A stretch of 64,000 nt of DNA from Pontibacter aquaedesilientis (GTDB taxonomy: Bacteria > Bacteroidota > Bacteroidia > Cytophagales > Hymenobacteraceae). The stretch lies in assembly GCF_014773225.1 (NCBI RefSeq), contig NZ_JACXAJ010000005.1, positions 154,108 through 218,107 on the forward strand, written 5' to 3'. Positions 8,588 to 17,071 of this stretch are shown piece after piece (the stretch's first letter is position 1; the number at the start of each line of letters is the position of its first letter). Made by a program: the position numbers and the translations under genes. The notes below the pieces were generated by a model. The model saw only the letters and a program-made list of their open reading frames with translations, did no database searches and had not been told where the DNA came from.

Positions 8588-8701
8588 AAATGAGTGATTG
8601 AGCGAATGAGTGAATAATTTAGAATTCGTAATTCTCATTTCAACATATTCGCTTATTCAAAACTCAGTAGATTCACTCAAGCACTCATTCACTCATTCAA
8701 A
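8588..8701. repeat. Inverted word-repeat array (GAATGAGTGA type)
   Basis: Left arm words of the form AATGAGTGATTGAGCGAATG are mirrored by right arm words such as CACTCATTCACTCATTC. An inner AGAATTCGTAATTCT palindrome sits near the middle. The array fills the whole gap between marC and rnhA and could fold into a long imperfect hairpin. The unit sequence differs from the arrays in other gaps, although the design is the same. Confidence 0.65.
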
Positions 8702-8709
8702 ACTAATCT

Positions 8710-9174
8710 ATGATCGAGCTTTTTACAGACGGTGCATCACGAGGGAATCCGGGTCCGGGAGGGTATGGTACCATACTGCGCTGGAAAAACCATGAGAAAG
8801 AACTGACCGCCGGTTTCCGTAAAACAACGAACAACCGCATGGAACTACTGGCCGTGATCGTAGGATTGGAGGCCATCACCAAGCCCGGTATACCTGTCAC
8901 GGTCTACTCTGACTCGAAGTATGTGGTGGATGCCGTGGAAAAGCGCTGGGTTTTTGGCTGGCAGAAGAAAGGCTTTGCCGGCAAAGCCAACGGCGACCTT
9001 TGGGCTCGGTTTTTAAGGGTATATGCTAAGCATAACGTGCGTTTTGTTTGGATCAGAGGCCACGCCGGCCACCCGGAGAACGAGCGCTGCGATGAGCTGG
9101 CTGTTGCCAGTGCCCTTTCGCCTAATTTGCTCATCGATGAGGGTTTTGAATCAGGACAGTTTAACTCGAAGTAA
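8710..9174 (+). CDS. rnhA: Ribonuclease HI
   Basis: A 154-residue RNase HI that cuts the RNA strand of RNA-DNA hybrids, for example at R-loops and leftover primers. The four acidic metal ligands are visible: Asp7 in FTDGASRGNPGPGGYG, Glu45 in NNRMELLAVI, Asp68 in VYSDSKYVVDA, and Asp129 in NERCDELA. The basic handle region KRWVFGWQKKGFAGKANG is present. Length is that of the E. coli enzyme. The start ATG follows the marC-rnhA word repeat after 8 bases. Confidence 0.94.
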   Translation: MIELFTDGASRGNPGPGGYGTILRWKNHEKELTAGFRKTTNNRMELLAVIVGLEAITKPGIPVTVYSDSKYVVDAVEKRWVFGWQKKGFAGKANGDLWARFLRVYAKHNVRFVWIRGHAGHPENERCDELAVASALSPNLLIDEGFESGQFNSK

Positions 9175-9193
9175 AAATTAACTATACCTGCAA

Positions 9194-9475
9194 ATGATTG
9201 CTCTTGATGGATTGGTAGCGGCAGTTTATGTGACAATACCACTGTTAATGATAGCTCTTATTCTCTACTTAATTATCGGCGTACTTGTCATTTTGAAAAG
9301 GCAAAGATTCGTAAGTGCTATTTATTTTTGCGTCACTCCACTACTATTTATTATAGGGTATGCCTTAACCCATAACTTTAAGAATCCTGACTATATTTTT
9401 GTTTCTACTATTGCTATCATTCTCTTTAACAGTTTCTTCCTTTTAAGCACCAAGCGGTTTCAAAAGAAAGCATAA
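9194..9475 (+). CDS. Small three-segment membrane protein, unknown function
   Basis: A 93-residue hydrophobic protein with three probable membrane segments: about residues 4-32, 41-60 and 67-84. It ends in a short basic tail (TKRFQKKA). I do not recognise a family. Its base composition is clearly more AT-rich than the genes on both sides, which can reflect a hydrophobic protein or recent acquisition. It sits 19 bases after rnhA and 21 bases before trmN6, so it may be cotranscribed with them. A CTATACCT octamer lies just before the ATG. Confidence 0.55.
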   Translation: MIALDGLVAAVYVTIPLLMIALILYLIIGVLVILKRQRFVSAIYFCVTPLLFIIGYALTHNFKNPDYIFVSTIAIILFNSFFLLSTKRFQKKA

Positions 9476-9496
9476 TTCACCACTCAGCCTAAAGCC

Positions 9497-10213
9497 TTGC
9501 CCAACACCTACTTTCAATTCAAGCAATTCCGCATCAACCAGGACCAGTGTGCCATGAAGGTATGCACGGATTCTTGCGTGTTTGGGGCGTATGTGGAGGT
9601 GGCACAAGCCAAGAGGATCCTCGACATCGGGACAGGTACAGGATTGCTGGCCCTGATGGTAGCGCAGCGGTCGGAGGCTGTGGTGGAAGCAGTGGAGATT
9701 AACCCGGAGGCGCAGGCACAGGCCTTGCAAAACTTTCAGGAAAGTTCCTGGGCTGAGCGACTGAAGCTGCACCCGATGCCCTTGCAGGAATTTGCCAAAA
9801 CCTGTGCGCAGCAGTATGACGTGATCCTGTCAAACCCGCCTTTTTTCCTGGCCTCGCTCAAGTCGGATGATGCTGCTAAAAACTCAGCCAAACATACCGG
9901 CGATCTGCTATTTGAGGATATCCTGACTTTTGCCCAGCAACATCTTTCCAAAGAAGGCAAGCTATACCTGCTCTTGCCCCCAGCCGAGGCTGCCCACTTT
10001 GGAGAACTCGCCAAAGCGAATGGCCTATACCTGTGCGATACGCTCGAGGTATATACCCGCACGGGTGGCAAGTGCATCCGCCATATCCAAACCTATACCT
10101 TCCGGCCGACATCAGCGGCTAAAGGGCATGCCCTCGATATTCGCGAGGCAGATGGCACTACCTATACCGCTCATTTCACAGCACTGCTCCGCGATTATTA
10201 CCTTATCTTCTAG
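9497..10213 (+). CDS. trmN6: tRNA1(Val) adenine-37 N6-methyltransferase
   Basis: A 238-residue class I SAM-dependent methyltransferase of the TrmN6/YfiC group, which makes m6A37 in tRNA-Val. FKQFRINQDQCAMKVCTDSC is the typical N-terminus. ILDIGTGTGLLALMVAQRS is SAM motif I, AVEINPEA motif II, and DVILSNPPFF is the NPPF catalytic motif. The start must be TTG at 9497, because the first ATG lies beyond conserved residues. Three CTATACCT octamers occur within 140 bases near the 3' end. Confidence 0.88.
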   Translation: MPNTYFQFKQFRINQDQCAMKVCTDSCVFGAYVEVAQAKRILDIGTGTGLLALMVAQRSEAVVEAVEINPEAQAQALQNFQESSWAERLKLHPMPLQEFAKTCAQQYDVILSNPPFFLASLKSDDAAKNSAKHTGDLLFEDILTFAQQHLSKEGKLYLLLPPAEAAHFGELAKANGLYLCDTLEVYTRTGGKCIRHIQTYTFRPTSAAKGHALDIREADGTTYTAHFTALLRDYYLIF

Positions 10214-10237
10214 GATACATCAGGAGACGATGCTAGG

Positions 10238-11587
10238 CTAAAGGGATGTCTTCTTTATTTCATCTTCCACAAAGTCCACCCCATACGTTTTCAGTTCTTC
10301 CAGCACGGGTTCGTACAGATCCGGGTAGATGGGTATAACCACCCCGCGGCGATCTATTTTGCCCTGCAGCAGTAATTTGGCCAGTATGCCTACCGGAAGG
10401 CCCACCGTTTTGGCCATGGCCGTGTGTACCTCATCGTCGCCCAGCACCACCAAGGAGGACGTAAGCTCGTGCTCCTCGCCCTTCAATTCGTAGGTAAACA
10501 GGTGCTGCATCACGATCATATCTTTGTCGCCGGGCTCCAGCTTCCATTTGCCGACCAGAGTTTTCTCCAGCACCTGTGCCGGTGTGGCAGCCTCCATCCT
10601 AACCGGTATGGCTTCGAACAGGCCCAGCCATTCCAGTTTCTCCATCACGCCCCCTTCGGCAGGCAGATTGAGGTAGCGGCAAAGGCGTTGTTGCAGTGTT
10701 TCGTCTGCAGAGACGGCAGGTGGCAGGAAGGCCTCCAGGTAACTGCGGTTTGTCATGCTTTCTACCCCCTCTAAGGTATAGCTGTCGTCGGTGAGGCCCA
10801 GCTGCACAAATACATCCCAGGCGGCGCAGTAGCCAATGCGGCGCAGCGTACCACGCAGCATGGTCGGGATATCCTGCAGGCCGTAGTGCTCCCGGTAGCT
10901 GAGTGAGTCGCGGTTAGCATAACCATCAAAATGTCCGTAGCCCTCCACGTATAGCTCATCGGTGCGCCTGAAAAGCTGGTGGTAAGGAATATACTTATAG
11001 GCTCCGTTCTTGATATACCTGGCCGTCCCCTGCCCTGCCAGCACGACGTTGCGTGGGTTCCAGCTAAACTTGTAGTTCCAGGGGTTGTTATCCGACTGAG
11101 GGGCCACCAGTCCGCCCGTGTAGGACTTAAACGACGTAATCCGACCTCCCATACCTTGCACACGCTGGATCACCGCCATCGCCGACATGTGGTCTATTCC
11201 TGGGTCCAGCCCCGACTCCATCAGAATGGTCAGGTTCTTCTTTTTCGCCTCCTCGTGCAGTTCCCTGAACTCCGGCGACACATACGAAGCGGTGATCAAA
11301 TGCTTCTCCTGCTGCAGACACGCACGGGCCACTTCGATGTGCAAAATCGCCGGCAAGAGCGAGATCACGAGGTCGGCCTTGCTGACTTCCGCTTCCCGTT
11401 GCGCCTGGTCATGCACATCGAAAACGATGGCTTCTGCAAAATCAAGCTTTGAGAGCCTGTCCTGCAAATGATCCACCTGAATATCGCCGATGGTGACTTG
11501 CCAGTTTTCGGCAGGCGCATTTTGCAACAAATATTGGATGAGCGAAGAGGCCGACCGGCCAGCTCCGAGGAGAAGTATTCTTTTCAT
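10238..11587 (-). CDS. Saccharopine dehydrogenase-like oxidoreductase
   Basis: A 449-residue protein starting at the ATG at 11587 with MKRILLLGAGRSASSLIQYL, the dinucleotide-binding Rossmann motif. Further family segments are LVISLLPAILHIEVARACL, ESGLDPGIDHMSAMAVI and PWNYKFSWNPRNVVLAGQGT. It resembles the saccharopine reductase (Lys9) type. No other lysine-pathway gene is adjacent, so the physiological role could be lysine turnover or another carbon-nitrogen dehydrogenation. The frame continues open upstream to 11638 but the extension lacks family features. It faces trmN6 convergently and cdd divergently. Confidence 0.83.
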   Translation of the reverse strand: MKRILLLGAGRSASSLIQYLLQNAPAENWQVTIGDIQVDHLQDRLSKLDFAEAIVFDVHDQAQREAEVSKADLVISLLPAILHIEVARACLQQEKHLITASYVSPEFRELHEEAKKKNLTILMESGLDPGIDHMSAMAVIQRVQGMGGRITSFKSYTGGLVAPQSDNNPWNYKFSWNPRNVVLAGQGTARYIKNGAYKYIPYHQLFRRTDELYVEGYGHFDGYANRDSLSYREHYGLQDIPTMLRGTLRRIGYCAAWDVFVQLGLTDDSYTLEGVESMTNRSYLEAFLPPAVSADETLQQRLCRYLNLPAEGGVMEKLEWLGLFEAIPVRMEAATPAQVLEKTLVGKWKLEPGDKDMIVMQHLFTYELKGEEHELTSSLVVLGDDEVHTAMAKTVGLPVGILAKLLLQGKIDRRGVVIPIYPDLYEPVLEELKTYGVDFVEDEIKKTSL

Positions 11588-11714
11588 AGTCTGCACGTCG
11601 TTGAATTTGAATTTAGCAATTACCACCTGCAAGGCCAACCTTTTGCATTGTTTTATCAGAATATTCCGTTAAATTTATAGCCCTTTTCTAATTTCTATAC
11701 CTACAAGGTCTTAA

Positions 11715-12200
11715 ATGGCAAGTGAGCTGAATATAAATATCTGCATCGACGTACTGGACTCGGCAGAAGAATTAACCCAACAGGAGCGTGAAGCGATGGA
11801 AATGGCCCAACAGGCCGCCAGCGACGCCTATGCTCCCTACTCCAATTTTCTGGTGGGTGCCGCTTTGGTGCTCGAAGACGGCACTATGTTCAAGGGTAGC
11901 AACCAGGAGAATGCCGCCTACCCTTCCGGTTTGTGTGCTGAGCGCACGGCCCTGTTTGCCATGAGCGCCCACCATCCGAACAAAAAGATCAGGATGATTG
12001 CCGTGACGGCCCGACGAAGAAGTGAACAGCATTTTCTGCCAGCTATGCCTTGCGGCGCCTGCCGTCAGGTAATGGCCGAATACGAGCACAAACAACACGA
12101 AGCCATACCTGTATTACTGCAAGGCCCTGATGGCAAGTTCTATCGCCTGCGCAGTGTAGGTGACCTTTTGCCTTTCCAGTTCAACAAAGAACATCTGTAA
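11715..12200 (+). CDS. cdd: Cytidine deaminase
   Basis: A 161-residue zinc-dependent cytidine/deoxycytidine deaminase for pyrimidine salvage. The zinc-binding motif CAERTAL has Cys74 as ligand and Glu76 as proton shuttle, and PCGACRQ supplies Cys113 and Cys116, the three-cysteine pattern of homotetrameric CDAs. Substrate contacts are in YSNFLVGAALVLEDG and SNQENAAYPSGL. The N-terminus is about 25 residues longer than the Bacillus enzyme. An octamer CTATACCT lies just upstream of the start. Confidence 0.93.
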   Translation: MASELNINICIDVLDSAEELTQQEREAMEMAQQAASDAYAPYSNFLVGAALVLEDGTMFKGSNQENAAYPSGLCAERTALFAMSAHHPNKKIRMIAVTARRRSEQHFLPAMPCGACRQVMAEYEHKQHEAIPVLLQGPDGKFYRLRSVGDLLPFQFNKEHL

Positions 12201-12390
12201 GTTTAGGAGTTAGAAAGTTGAGGAGTTTGAATGTTAAAGTGTTACAAAGTTGCGTAGGTAAGGCCTCCTGGTCTAGGTCGCGAACTTACCGAGTCGTGCA
12301 CAGGCTATAGGTATGGCCTGTTTCTCCAACCTGTGCAATCCGGCACGGGTAACGAACAACGAATAACGATCAACAAACAACAAACAACCC
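12199..12390 (-). repeat. Composite intergenic repeat, copy 2 (inverted relative to copy 1)
   Basis: Read on the minus strand, this gap has the same module order as 5086-5291: GTTGTTTGTTGATCGTT-type words (12346-12390), a CCTGTGC...CGG word (about 12338-12358), a TATAGCCTGTGCACGACTCG block (about 12285-12306) leading to TTCGCGACCT, then CAACTTTCTAAC words (12200-12254). The CTATACC octamer is degenerate here. It separates cdd from the hydrolase gene, whose ATG follows the last base. Confidence 0.65.
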
Positions 12391-13026
12391 ATGCACGAGC
12401 ATAAGCTGATAGTACCACGCACGGCACGCTATTATACCTTGGGCACGCCTTCAAGGCAGACGCGAAACCTGTGGGTGGTATGCCACGGCTATGGCCAGTT
12501 GGCCCGTTACTTTTTGCGGCACTTCGCCGTGCTCGACGATGGTGCTACACTCATAGTGGCTCCTGAAGGACTCTCGCGCTTTTACCTGGATGGCTTCTCG
12601 GGTCGTGTTGGCGCTACCTGGATGACAAAAGAAGATCGGCTCTCCGAGATCGATGACCAGGCAGCATACCTCAATCTCTTGTTGCAGGAGTTGCTCAAGC
12701 AGTTGCCAGCCGATGTGAAAGTAAACGTTCTGGGTTTCTCGCAGGGGGGAGCCACTGTCTGCCGTTGGCTTGCCTCCGGAACAGTCCCTTGTCACCGGCT
12801 CGTGCTGTGGGCCGCATCTTTCCCCGAGGATATTGATTTCGAAACAGGTAAATCTGCGTTCAACAACCTGCCTGTGGACATGGTCTACGGCACAAAGGAC
12901 GAGTTCATCACACCAGAATCCCTGAGTCGCCAGCAGCAACTCATGTCGCGGCTTGGTATTTCACCTCAAATTCACACCTTTGATGGCGGCCACACGATAC
13001 ATCCCCAAACGCTTATAAAGTTGTAG
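12391..13026 (+). CDS. Alpha/beta hydrolase, carboxylesterase/phospholipase-like
   Basis: A 211-residue alpha/beta hydrolase of the small esterase (YpfH/phospholipase-carboxylesterase) type. VCHGYGQLARYF is the oxyanion region, LGFSQGGATVCRW the nucleophile elbow with Ser, VYGTKDEFITPE the acid, and FDGGHTIHP the catalytic His. It lacks a signal peptide, so it is cytosolic. The substrate is unknown. The ATG directly follows the composite repeat 12199-12390. Confidence 0.78.
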   Translation: MHEHKLIVPRTARYYTLGTPSRQTRNLWVVCHGYGQLARYFLRHFAVLDDGATLIVAPEGLSRFYLDGFSGRVGATWMTKEDRLSEIDDQAAYLNLLLQELLKQLPADVKVNVLGFSQGGATVCRWLASGTVPCHRLVLWAASFPEDIDFETGKSAFNNLPVDMVYGTKDEFITPESLSRQQQLMSRLGISPQIHTFDGGHTIHPQTLIKL

Positions 13027-13222
13027 CCTCCTGTAGCACTTCACTCCCAAACCGCACACATCTAACAACACCCTCTTTTGTTCAAATTCACCAAATAGCA
13101 CAACTAATTCCAATATATATAGTATATATCTTTTGTTATATATTAATATTGAAAAATTTATTTTAACTTTATCTAGGCTACTAAAGGTCCAGCATTTAAT
13201 TCACCCTTTTATTCTTATACAT

Positions 13223-14563
13223 ATGAGGAGAAACCTTTACTTATCCTTCGTTTTTTGCTTTGTTACGCTTTCGGCTTTCGCACAGAGCAAAATCAATGTC
13301 GCTTCTAACTTTACAGATGCCAAGTTTTACCTGCTGAACGATGCAGACAATACCCAGGTAACTGAACTTGGCATGGGTAGTATTGAGTTGAAGCTGAACA
13401 AAGACTCCCGTAACCGCATTGCGGTCGTAAAGGAGGGTTATGAGCCCGTTGTAAAAGAATTCCCGCGCACCATGAAGTGGGAAAAAGAGCAAAAGGTAGA
13501 GCTTGTAAATCGCCTGGTCGACATTAGCGTGGAGCCATACGACGCCGAGATTTACATCGATGGTCGCCTGGCAGGTTCTAAGCGCATCAACCTGATCGTA
13601 GAGAAGGACAAGTTTTTGAACGTGGAAATCAAAAAGCCCGGATTTGCTCCGATCACCAAAGTATACTACAACCAGAAAGACCGCGAAACTCCGCCAGTAA
13701 AGGACTTCTTTGAGTTAAAAGACCGTCAGGTTCGCCTCGAAGTGATTCCGGCAGACGCGTCTGTAGCGCTGAACGGTGTCGTGGCGGGCAGAGGCAATAC
13801 CGATGTGAGCGTGCCTTTTGGCTCGTGCGTAACGGTAACTGTCACAAAAGATGGCTTTGCCGAAGTAGTACAGGTTTTCTGCAACAAACCTTCTACCGAC
13901 CCGATTCCGCCGCTGCGCTCCCGTGCTCTGCTGGAAGACAGACTGGTGAAAATCACCACTGCCCCGGCAGATGCCAACATCGAAGTAGCCGGAAAGGTAG
14001 TGGGTGTGGGCAAATATGACCTGAAAGTCGCAAAAAACGCCTGTGTAGAAGTGCGCGTAACCAAAGACGCCTTTCTGCGCTACATCAAAAACTACTGCAA
14101 CCAGGAAAATATGCAGGCCCCGGACCCAACAGAGTTTGTGGAGCTTGCCGTAGACGAAGCCTATACCTCGTCCATCTCATCAGACATGGCCAATGTGCGT
14201 ATCACAATTCCTGTCAGTAAGAACGTGAACCCAACCGATGCCTGGAGGATTCTGAGCTCTATCATTACCAAGCGTTTCGACGTGCTGGAGACGGTAGACT
14301 ATAATACCGGCTACCTAACCAGTGCCTGGCAGGTACAGAACTTTAACGGAGCCAACATGATCAGAACCCGTGTTATTGTGAGCAGCGGCGGTAATACCAA
14401 CGACCTGACATATGTGGTGAAGATCGTCAGCCAGCGCCACGAGCGCGAGAACAACACGAACCGTAACGTCAGTGTGAAAGACGACGAGGACTTCAAAGAC
14501 TGGGGTCGACTGCTCAAGCGCTACGACGGGCTTATCGAAGAGATACAGGCACGACTACAATAG
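13223..14563 (+). CDS. Exported protein with tandem PEGA-like repeats
   Basis: A 446-residue protein starting at the ATG at 13223, where a signal peptide (MRRNLYLSFVFCFVTLSAFA) begins; the frame is open upstream but without signal features. Four repeats of about 75-80 residues follow the pattern V-x-P-x-DA-x-I-x-V-x-G...V-x-V-K-x-GF, for example VEPYDAEIYIDGRLAG, VIPADASVALNGVVAG and TAPADANIEVAGKVVG. Repeats 2-4 each end in a segment with YNQ, FCNK or YCNQ. PEGA-type domains bind cell-surface or wall ligands. The last 120 residues form a separate domain (WRILSSIITKRFDVLE) of unknown type. Confidence 0.75.
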   Translation: MRRNLYLSFVFCFVTLSAFAQSKINVASNFTDAKFYLLNDADNTQVTELGMGSIELKLNKDSRNRIAVVKEGYEPVVKEFPRTMKWEKEQKVELVNRLVDISVEPYDAEIYIDGRLAGSKRINLIVEKDKFLNVEIKKPGFAPITKVYYNQKDRETPPVKDFFELKDRQVRLEVIPADASVALNGVVAGRGNTDVSVPFGSCVTVTVTKDGFAEVVQVFCNKPSTDPIPPLRSRALLEDRLVKITTAPADANIEVAGKVVGVGKYDLKVAKNACVEVRVTKDAFLRYIKNYCNQENMQAPDPTEFVELAVDEAYTSSISSDMANVRITIPVSKNVNPTDAWRILSSIITKRFDVLETVDYNTGYLTSAWQVQNFNGANMIRTRVIVSSGGNTNDLTYVVKIVSQRHERENNTNRNVSVKDDEDFKDWGRLLKRYDGLIEEIQARLQ

Positions 14564-14579
14564 TCACCCTCCCAATTGC

Positions 14580-14608
14580 AAAAGCCTCCGCACAAAGCGG
14601 GGGCTTTT
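14580..14608. terminator. Bidirectional hairpin terminator
   Basis: AAAAGCC-CCGC and GCGG-GGCTTTT arms flank an ACAAA loop, with T-rich flanks on both sides. It lies between the PEGA-like gene and the convergent VOC gene and could serve both. Confidence 0.75.
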
Positions 14609-14999
14609 ATTTTTCCCACATCCCCTCCATCACTATTTCGAGCAAATGTTTGTCCGGGTCGCGGAAGTAGAAAGACAGGAAATCTCGCCCCCAGTCGTAC
14701 TCCTGCTCTATCGCTATACCTGCCTCCTCTATTCTTTTTTTCCAGCCGTCATACTCCGCTCGGCTCACCTCAAAGGCCAAATGCAGCTGGCCGCTCCCAA
14801 AGTGCGGGGGCAGCGTGCCCCCTTTTTCGGACATTTCCGCAATGAAACATAGCAGCACAGAGCGCCCTGCCCGAAAGAAAATGTGTCTGCCTTCTACCTC
14901 CCCGATCACGTGGAGGCCCAACTTGTCCTGATAAAACTGCCGGGTGCGCTCCAGGTCGGTTACATACAGGCAGGTCTCCTTTATTTGCTTGATTTCCAT
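14607..14999 (-). CDS. VOC (glyoxalase/bleomycin-resistance fold) family protein
   Basis: A 130-residue single-subunit vicinal-oxygen-chelate protein made of two beta-alpha-beta-beta-beta modules. LYVTDLERTRQFYQDKLGL opens the first module and HLAFEVSRAEYDGWKKRIEE the second. YFRDPDKHLLEIV holds the C-terminal Glu metal ligand. His and Glu ligands fit a metal-dependent dioxygenase, isomerase or resistance protein, but the substrate cannot be deduced. It overlaps the terminator of the convergent gene. Confidence 0.82.
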   Translation of the reverse strand: MEIKQIKETCLYVTDLERTRQFYQDKLGLHVIGEVEGRHIFFRAGRSVLLCFIAEMSEKGGTLPPHFGSGQLHLAFEVSRAEYDGWKKRIEEAGIAIEQEYDWGRDFLSFYFRDPDKHLLEIVMEGMWEK

Positions 15000-15123
15000 C
15001 TCCCAATAATTTATGCAGCTATACGAATTTTGAGCTGATCGTCAGCATTTCCATCTTTTACGCAACCGAAGGCCTTTGGCTTTGCGTTATACCATAGCGC
15101 CCCAGCGTCTTATTCGATACTCT

Positions 15124-15990
15124 ATGAAACTTATGCTTAAAATACTTGCCTTTTTTATACCTGTAATGGTTGCCCTGTTCTATTTTCTGGGGCAGCCTTC
15201 CGACTCGGTAGCAAATAAATCGGTAGCTAATACCCCTACTTCTTCCAAACTTGAAAAGCTGGCCAACCTGCCGTCTCCAATTAGCGAGAGTTCAGGGGTA
15301 GAGTATCTCACCAATAAAAAAGCCTATGTCACGCATAATGACGCTGGAAACAAGCCATACCTGTATGTGGTCGATCAAAAGGGAGAACTGCTTGAGACTA
15401 TCAAACTTCAATTGCCCAACGTGGACTGGGAGGATCTGACCCGGGATGATGCCGGCAACATCTACATCGCCGACACAGGCAACAACGATAACAGGCGCCG
15501 CGAGCTCGCTGTGTACAAACTCAATCTCAGCCAGCCCGGAAACATTGAGGCCATCCGGTTTACTTACGAAGACCAAAAGGAATTTCCTCCTTCCCCCAAA
15601 GACAGGAATTTTGACGTAGAGGCGATATTTTGGCAGGGAGGCAAGCTATACCTGGTGTCGAAGGACAGGGGCCGCAAAGAGACAGCCAAGGTATACGAAC
15701 TGCCTGACACTGGTGGGAAATTCAAAGCGAAACTGATAGGCGAGCATAAGCTAGGCACAGCCGTGACAGGAGCAGCCAGCAGCCCAAGTGGCCAACAGGT
15801 CGCTTTGATCAGTGAAGGTGCGCTGCACATTTACCGGAACGTGAAAAGCCCGGCAGCTTTCTTTGAGGGAGACTACCAGAAGATAAACATTAAGGAAGCC
15901 GGGCAGACAGAGGCTGTGGCTTTCGAAAACGAGCATACCTTGGTAATTACCAGCGAAAATGGCGGGCTATACCGCTACGGCCCCAAGTAA
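15124..15990 (+). CDS. Membrane-anchored beta-propeller-like protein, unknown function
   Basis: A 288-residue protein when started at the ATG at 15124 (MKLMLKILAFFIPVMVALFY), which gives a signal peptide or anchor. The body shows propeller-like strands with Asp/Asn-rich turns: VDWEDLTRDDAGNIYIADTG, NFDVEAIFWQGGKLYLVSKD, ITSENGGLYRY. This resembles SdiA-regulated or NHL/SMP-30-like six-bladed propellers found in exported Bacteroidota proteins. Catalytic residues are not evident. It ends at a strong terminator shared with the convergent lgt. Confidence 0.65.
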   Translation: MKLMLKILAFFIPVMVALFYFLGQPSDSVANKSVANTPTSSKLEKLANLPSPISESSGVEYLTNKKAYVTHNDAGNKPYLYVVDQKGELLETIKLQLPNVDWEDLTRDDAGNIYIADTGNNDNRRRELAVYKLNLSQPGNIEAIRFTYEDQKEFPPSPKDRNFDVEAIFWQGGKLYLVSKDRGRKETAKVYELPDTGGKFKAKLIGEHKLGTAVTGAASSPSGQQVALISEGALHIYRNVKSPAAFFEGDYQKINIKEAGQTEAVAFENEHTLVITSENGGLYRYGPK

Positions 15991-16011
15991 CCTCACTATG
16001 CTGCCACATGC

Positions 16012-16042
16012 AAAAGGGCCGACATTTCATGTCGGCCCTTTT
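16012..16042. terminator. Bidirectional terminator, 14-bp perfect stem
   Basis: AAAAGGGCCGACAT pairs perfectly with ATGTCGGCCCTTTT around a 3-base loop, giving U-tracts on both strands. It lies between convergent genes (propeller-like protein and lgt). Confidence 0.9.
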
Positions 16043-16068
16043 AAATTGATAGATCTTAAAATGTATGG

Positions 16069-16914
16069 TTATTTTTTACCTACTGCTTCACGCTCCAGAC
16101 GCCCGCCTGCCAGAGCAGGCTTGGGATTTCGCCATACCATAAACAGAATAACAAGACCAGCCAGGATGAGCGGAATGCTTAGCTGTTGACCAATGTTAAG
16201 CGCCATGGTTGCCTCTTTTGCCACTTGATCCTCTTTCAAAAACTCCACAATGAAGCGGAAGGAGAACAGGGCTGTCACAAAAATGCCGAACAGCAGGCCT
16301 CTTGGAAGCGCCTCTTTGTATTTCTTCCAAAGCCAGTAGAGCAGCACAAACAGCAGAAACACGCTAAACGACTCGTATAACTGGGTAGGATGGCGTGGCA
16401 CGTGTGAGTATTCGCTTTGCCGTAAAAAAATGAAACCCCATGGCAGGTCAGTCGGCCGGCCAAAAATCTCGGAGTTCATTAAATTGCCCAGTCGTATCAG
16501 GGAACCACCCAACGCTACTACGATCACGATACGGTCTAACACCCACATGTAATCAAACTTATGCTTGCGGCTAAACAACCAAAGCGCCAGCAAAATACCA
16601 ATGGTGGCACCATGGCTGGCCAATCCGCCTTCCCATATTTTCAGGATCTCGATGGGGTTGCTCAGATAGTACTCGGGTTGGTAGAACAAGGTATGGCCTA
16701 GGCGCGCACCTACCACCGTGCCGATAATCATATAGAGGGTGATCACGTCCACATCGCCTTCTGTGCGACCCTCAGCCACGTATATTTTCGTGAGGATACG
16801 CTGCCCAAACACAAAGGCCAGTGCGAACAGGAGGCCGTACCAGCGTACCTCAAAGGAGCCGATCGAGAAGATAGAGGGACTTACATCCCAGGTGATATAA
16901 TTTAGAATGCTCAT
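16069..16914 (-). CDS. lgt: Prolipoprotein diacylglyceryl transferase
   Basis: A 281-residue inner-membrane enzyme that transfers diacylglycerol from phosphatidylglycerol to the lipobox cysteine, the first step of lipoprotein maturation. The start at the ATG at 16914 (MSILNYITWDVSPSIFSIG) fits the family. GGLASHGATIGILLALWLF and LIRLGNLMNSEIFGRPTDLP are the Lgt signature with the essential Arg, and about seven membrane segments are predicted. The window itself encodes several lipobox proteins that would be its substrates. The C-terminal 15 residues are basic. Confidence 0.93.
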   Translation of the reverse strand: MSILNYITWDVSPSIFSIGSFEVRWYGLLFALAFVFGQRILTKIYVAEGRTEGDVDVITLYMIIGTVVGARLGHTLFYQPEYYLSNPIEILKIWEGGLASHGATIGILLALWLFSRKHKFDYMWVLDRIVIVVALGGSLIRLGNLMNSEIFGRPTDLPWGFIFLRQSEYSHVPRHPTQLYESFSVFLLFVLLYWLWKKYKEALPRGLLFGIFVTALFSFRFIVEFLKEDQVAKEATMALNIGQQLSIPLILAGLVILFMVWRNPKPALAGGRLEREAVGKK

Positions 16915-16934
16915 AATCGAATATATGGTGCAGC

Positions 16935-16942
16935 CAAAGTTA
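16935..16942 (-). promoter_or_regulatory. Possible promoter -7 core for lgt
   Basis: Minus-strand TAACTTTG fits TAnnTTTG and lies 21 bases before the lgt ATG. The -33 region has no convincing TTTG. Confidence 0.3.
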
Positions 16943-17005
16943 CAATAAATCAGAAAGGTAAAAAACCGGCGATGATCCAGTGCAGGTATAAATATAGCCC
17001 ATAAC

Positions 17006-17053
17006 AAAGGCATTGCCCTACACTGCCGATGCAGATAAGAGGCAATGCCCTTT
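17006..17053 (-). terminator. Probable terminator of nadE
   Basis: Outer arms CAAAGGCATTGCC and GGCAATGCC-TTT pair with one bulged base, and an inner CTGC/GCAG stem continues the hairpin. On the minus strand it follows the nadE stop and ends in TTTG. Confidence 0.55.
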
Positions 17054-17071
17054 AATATAAACTAATTCGTG

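Noticed and set aside
14576..14845. 89-residue plus-strand frame opposite the VOC gene
   Set aside because: Antisense to a clear VOC protein and overlapping the terminator.
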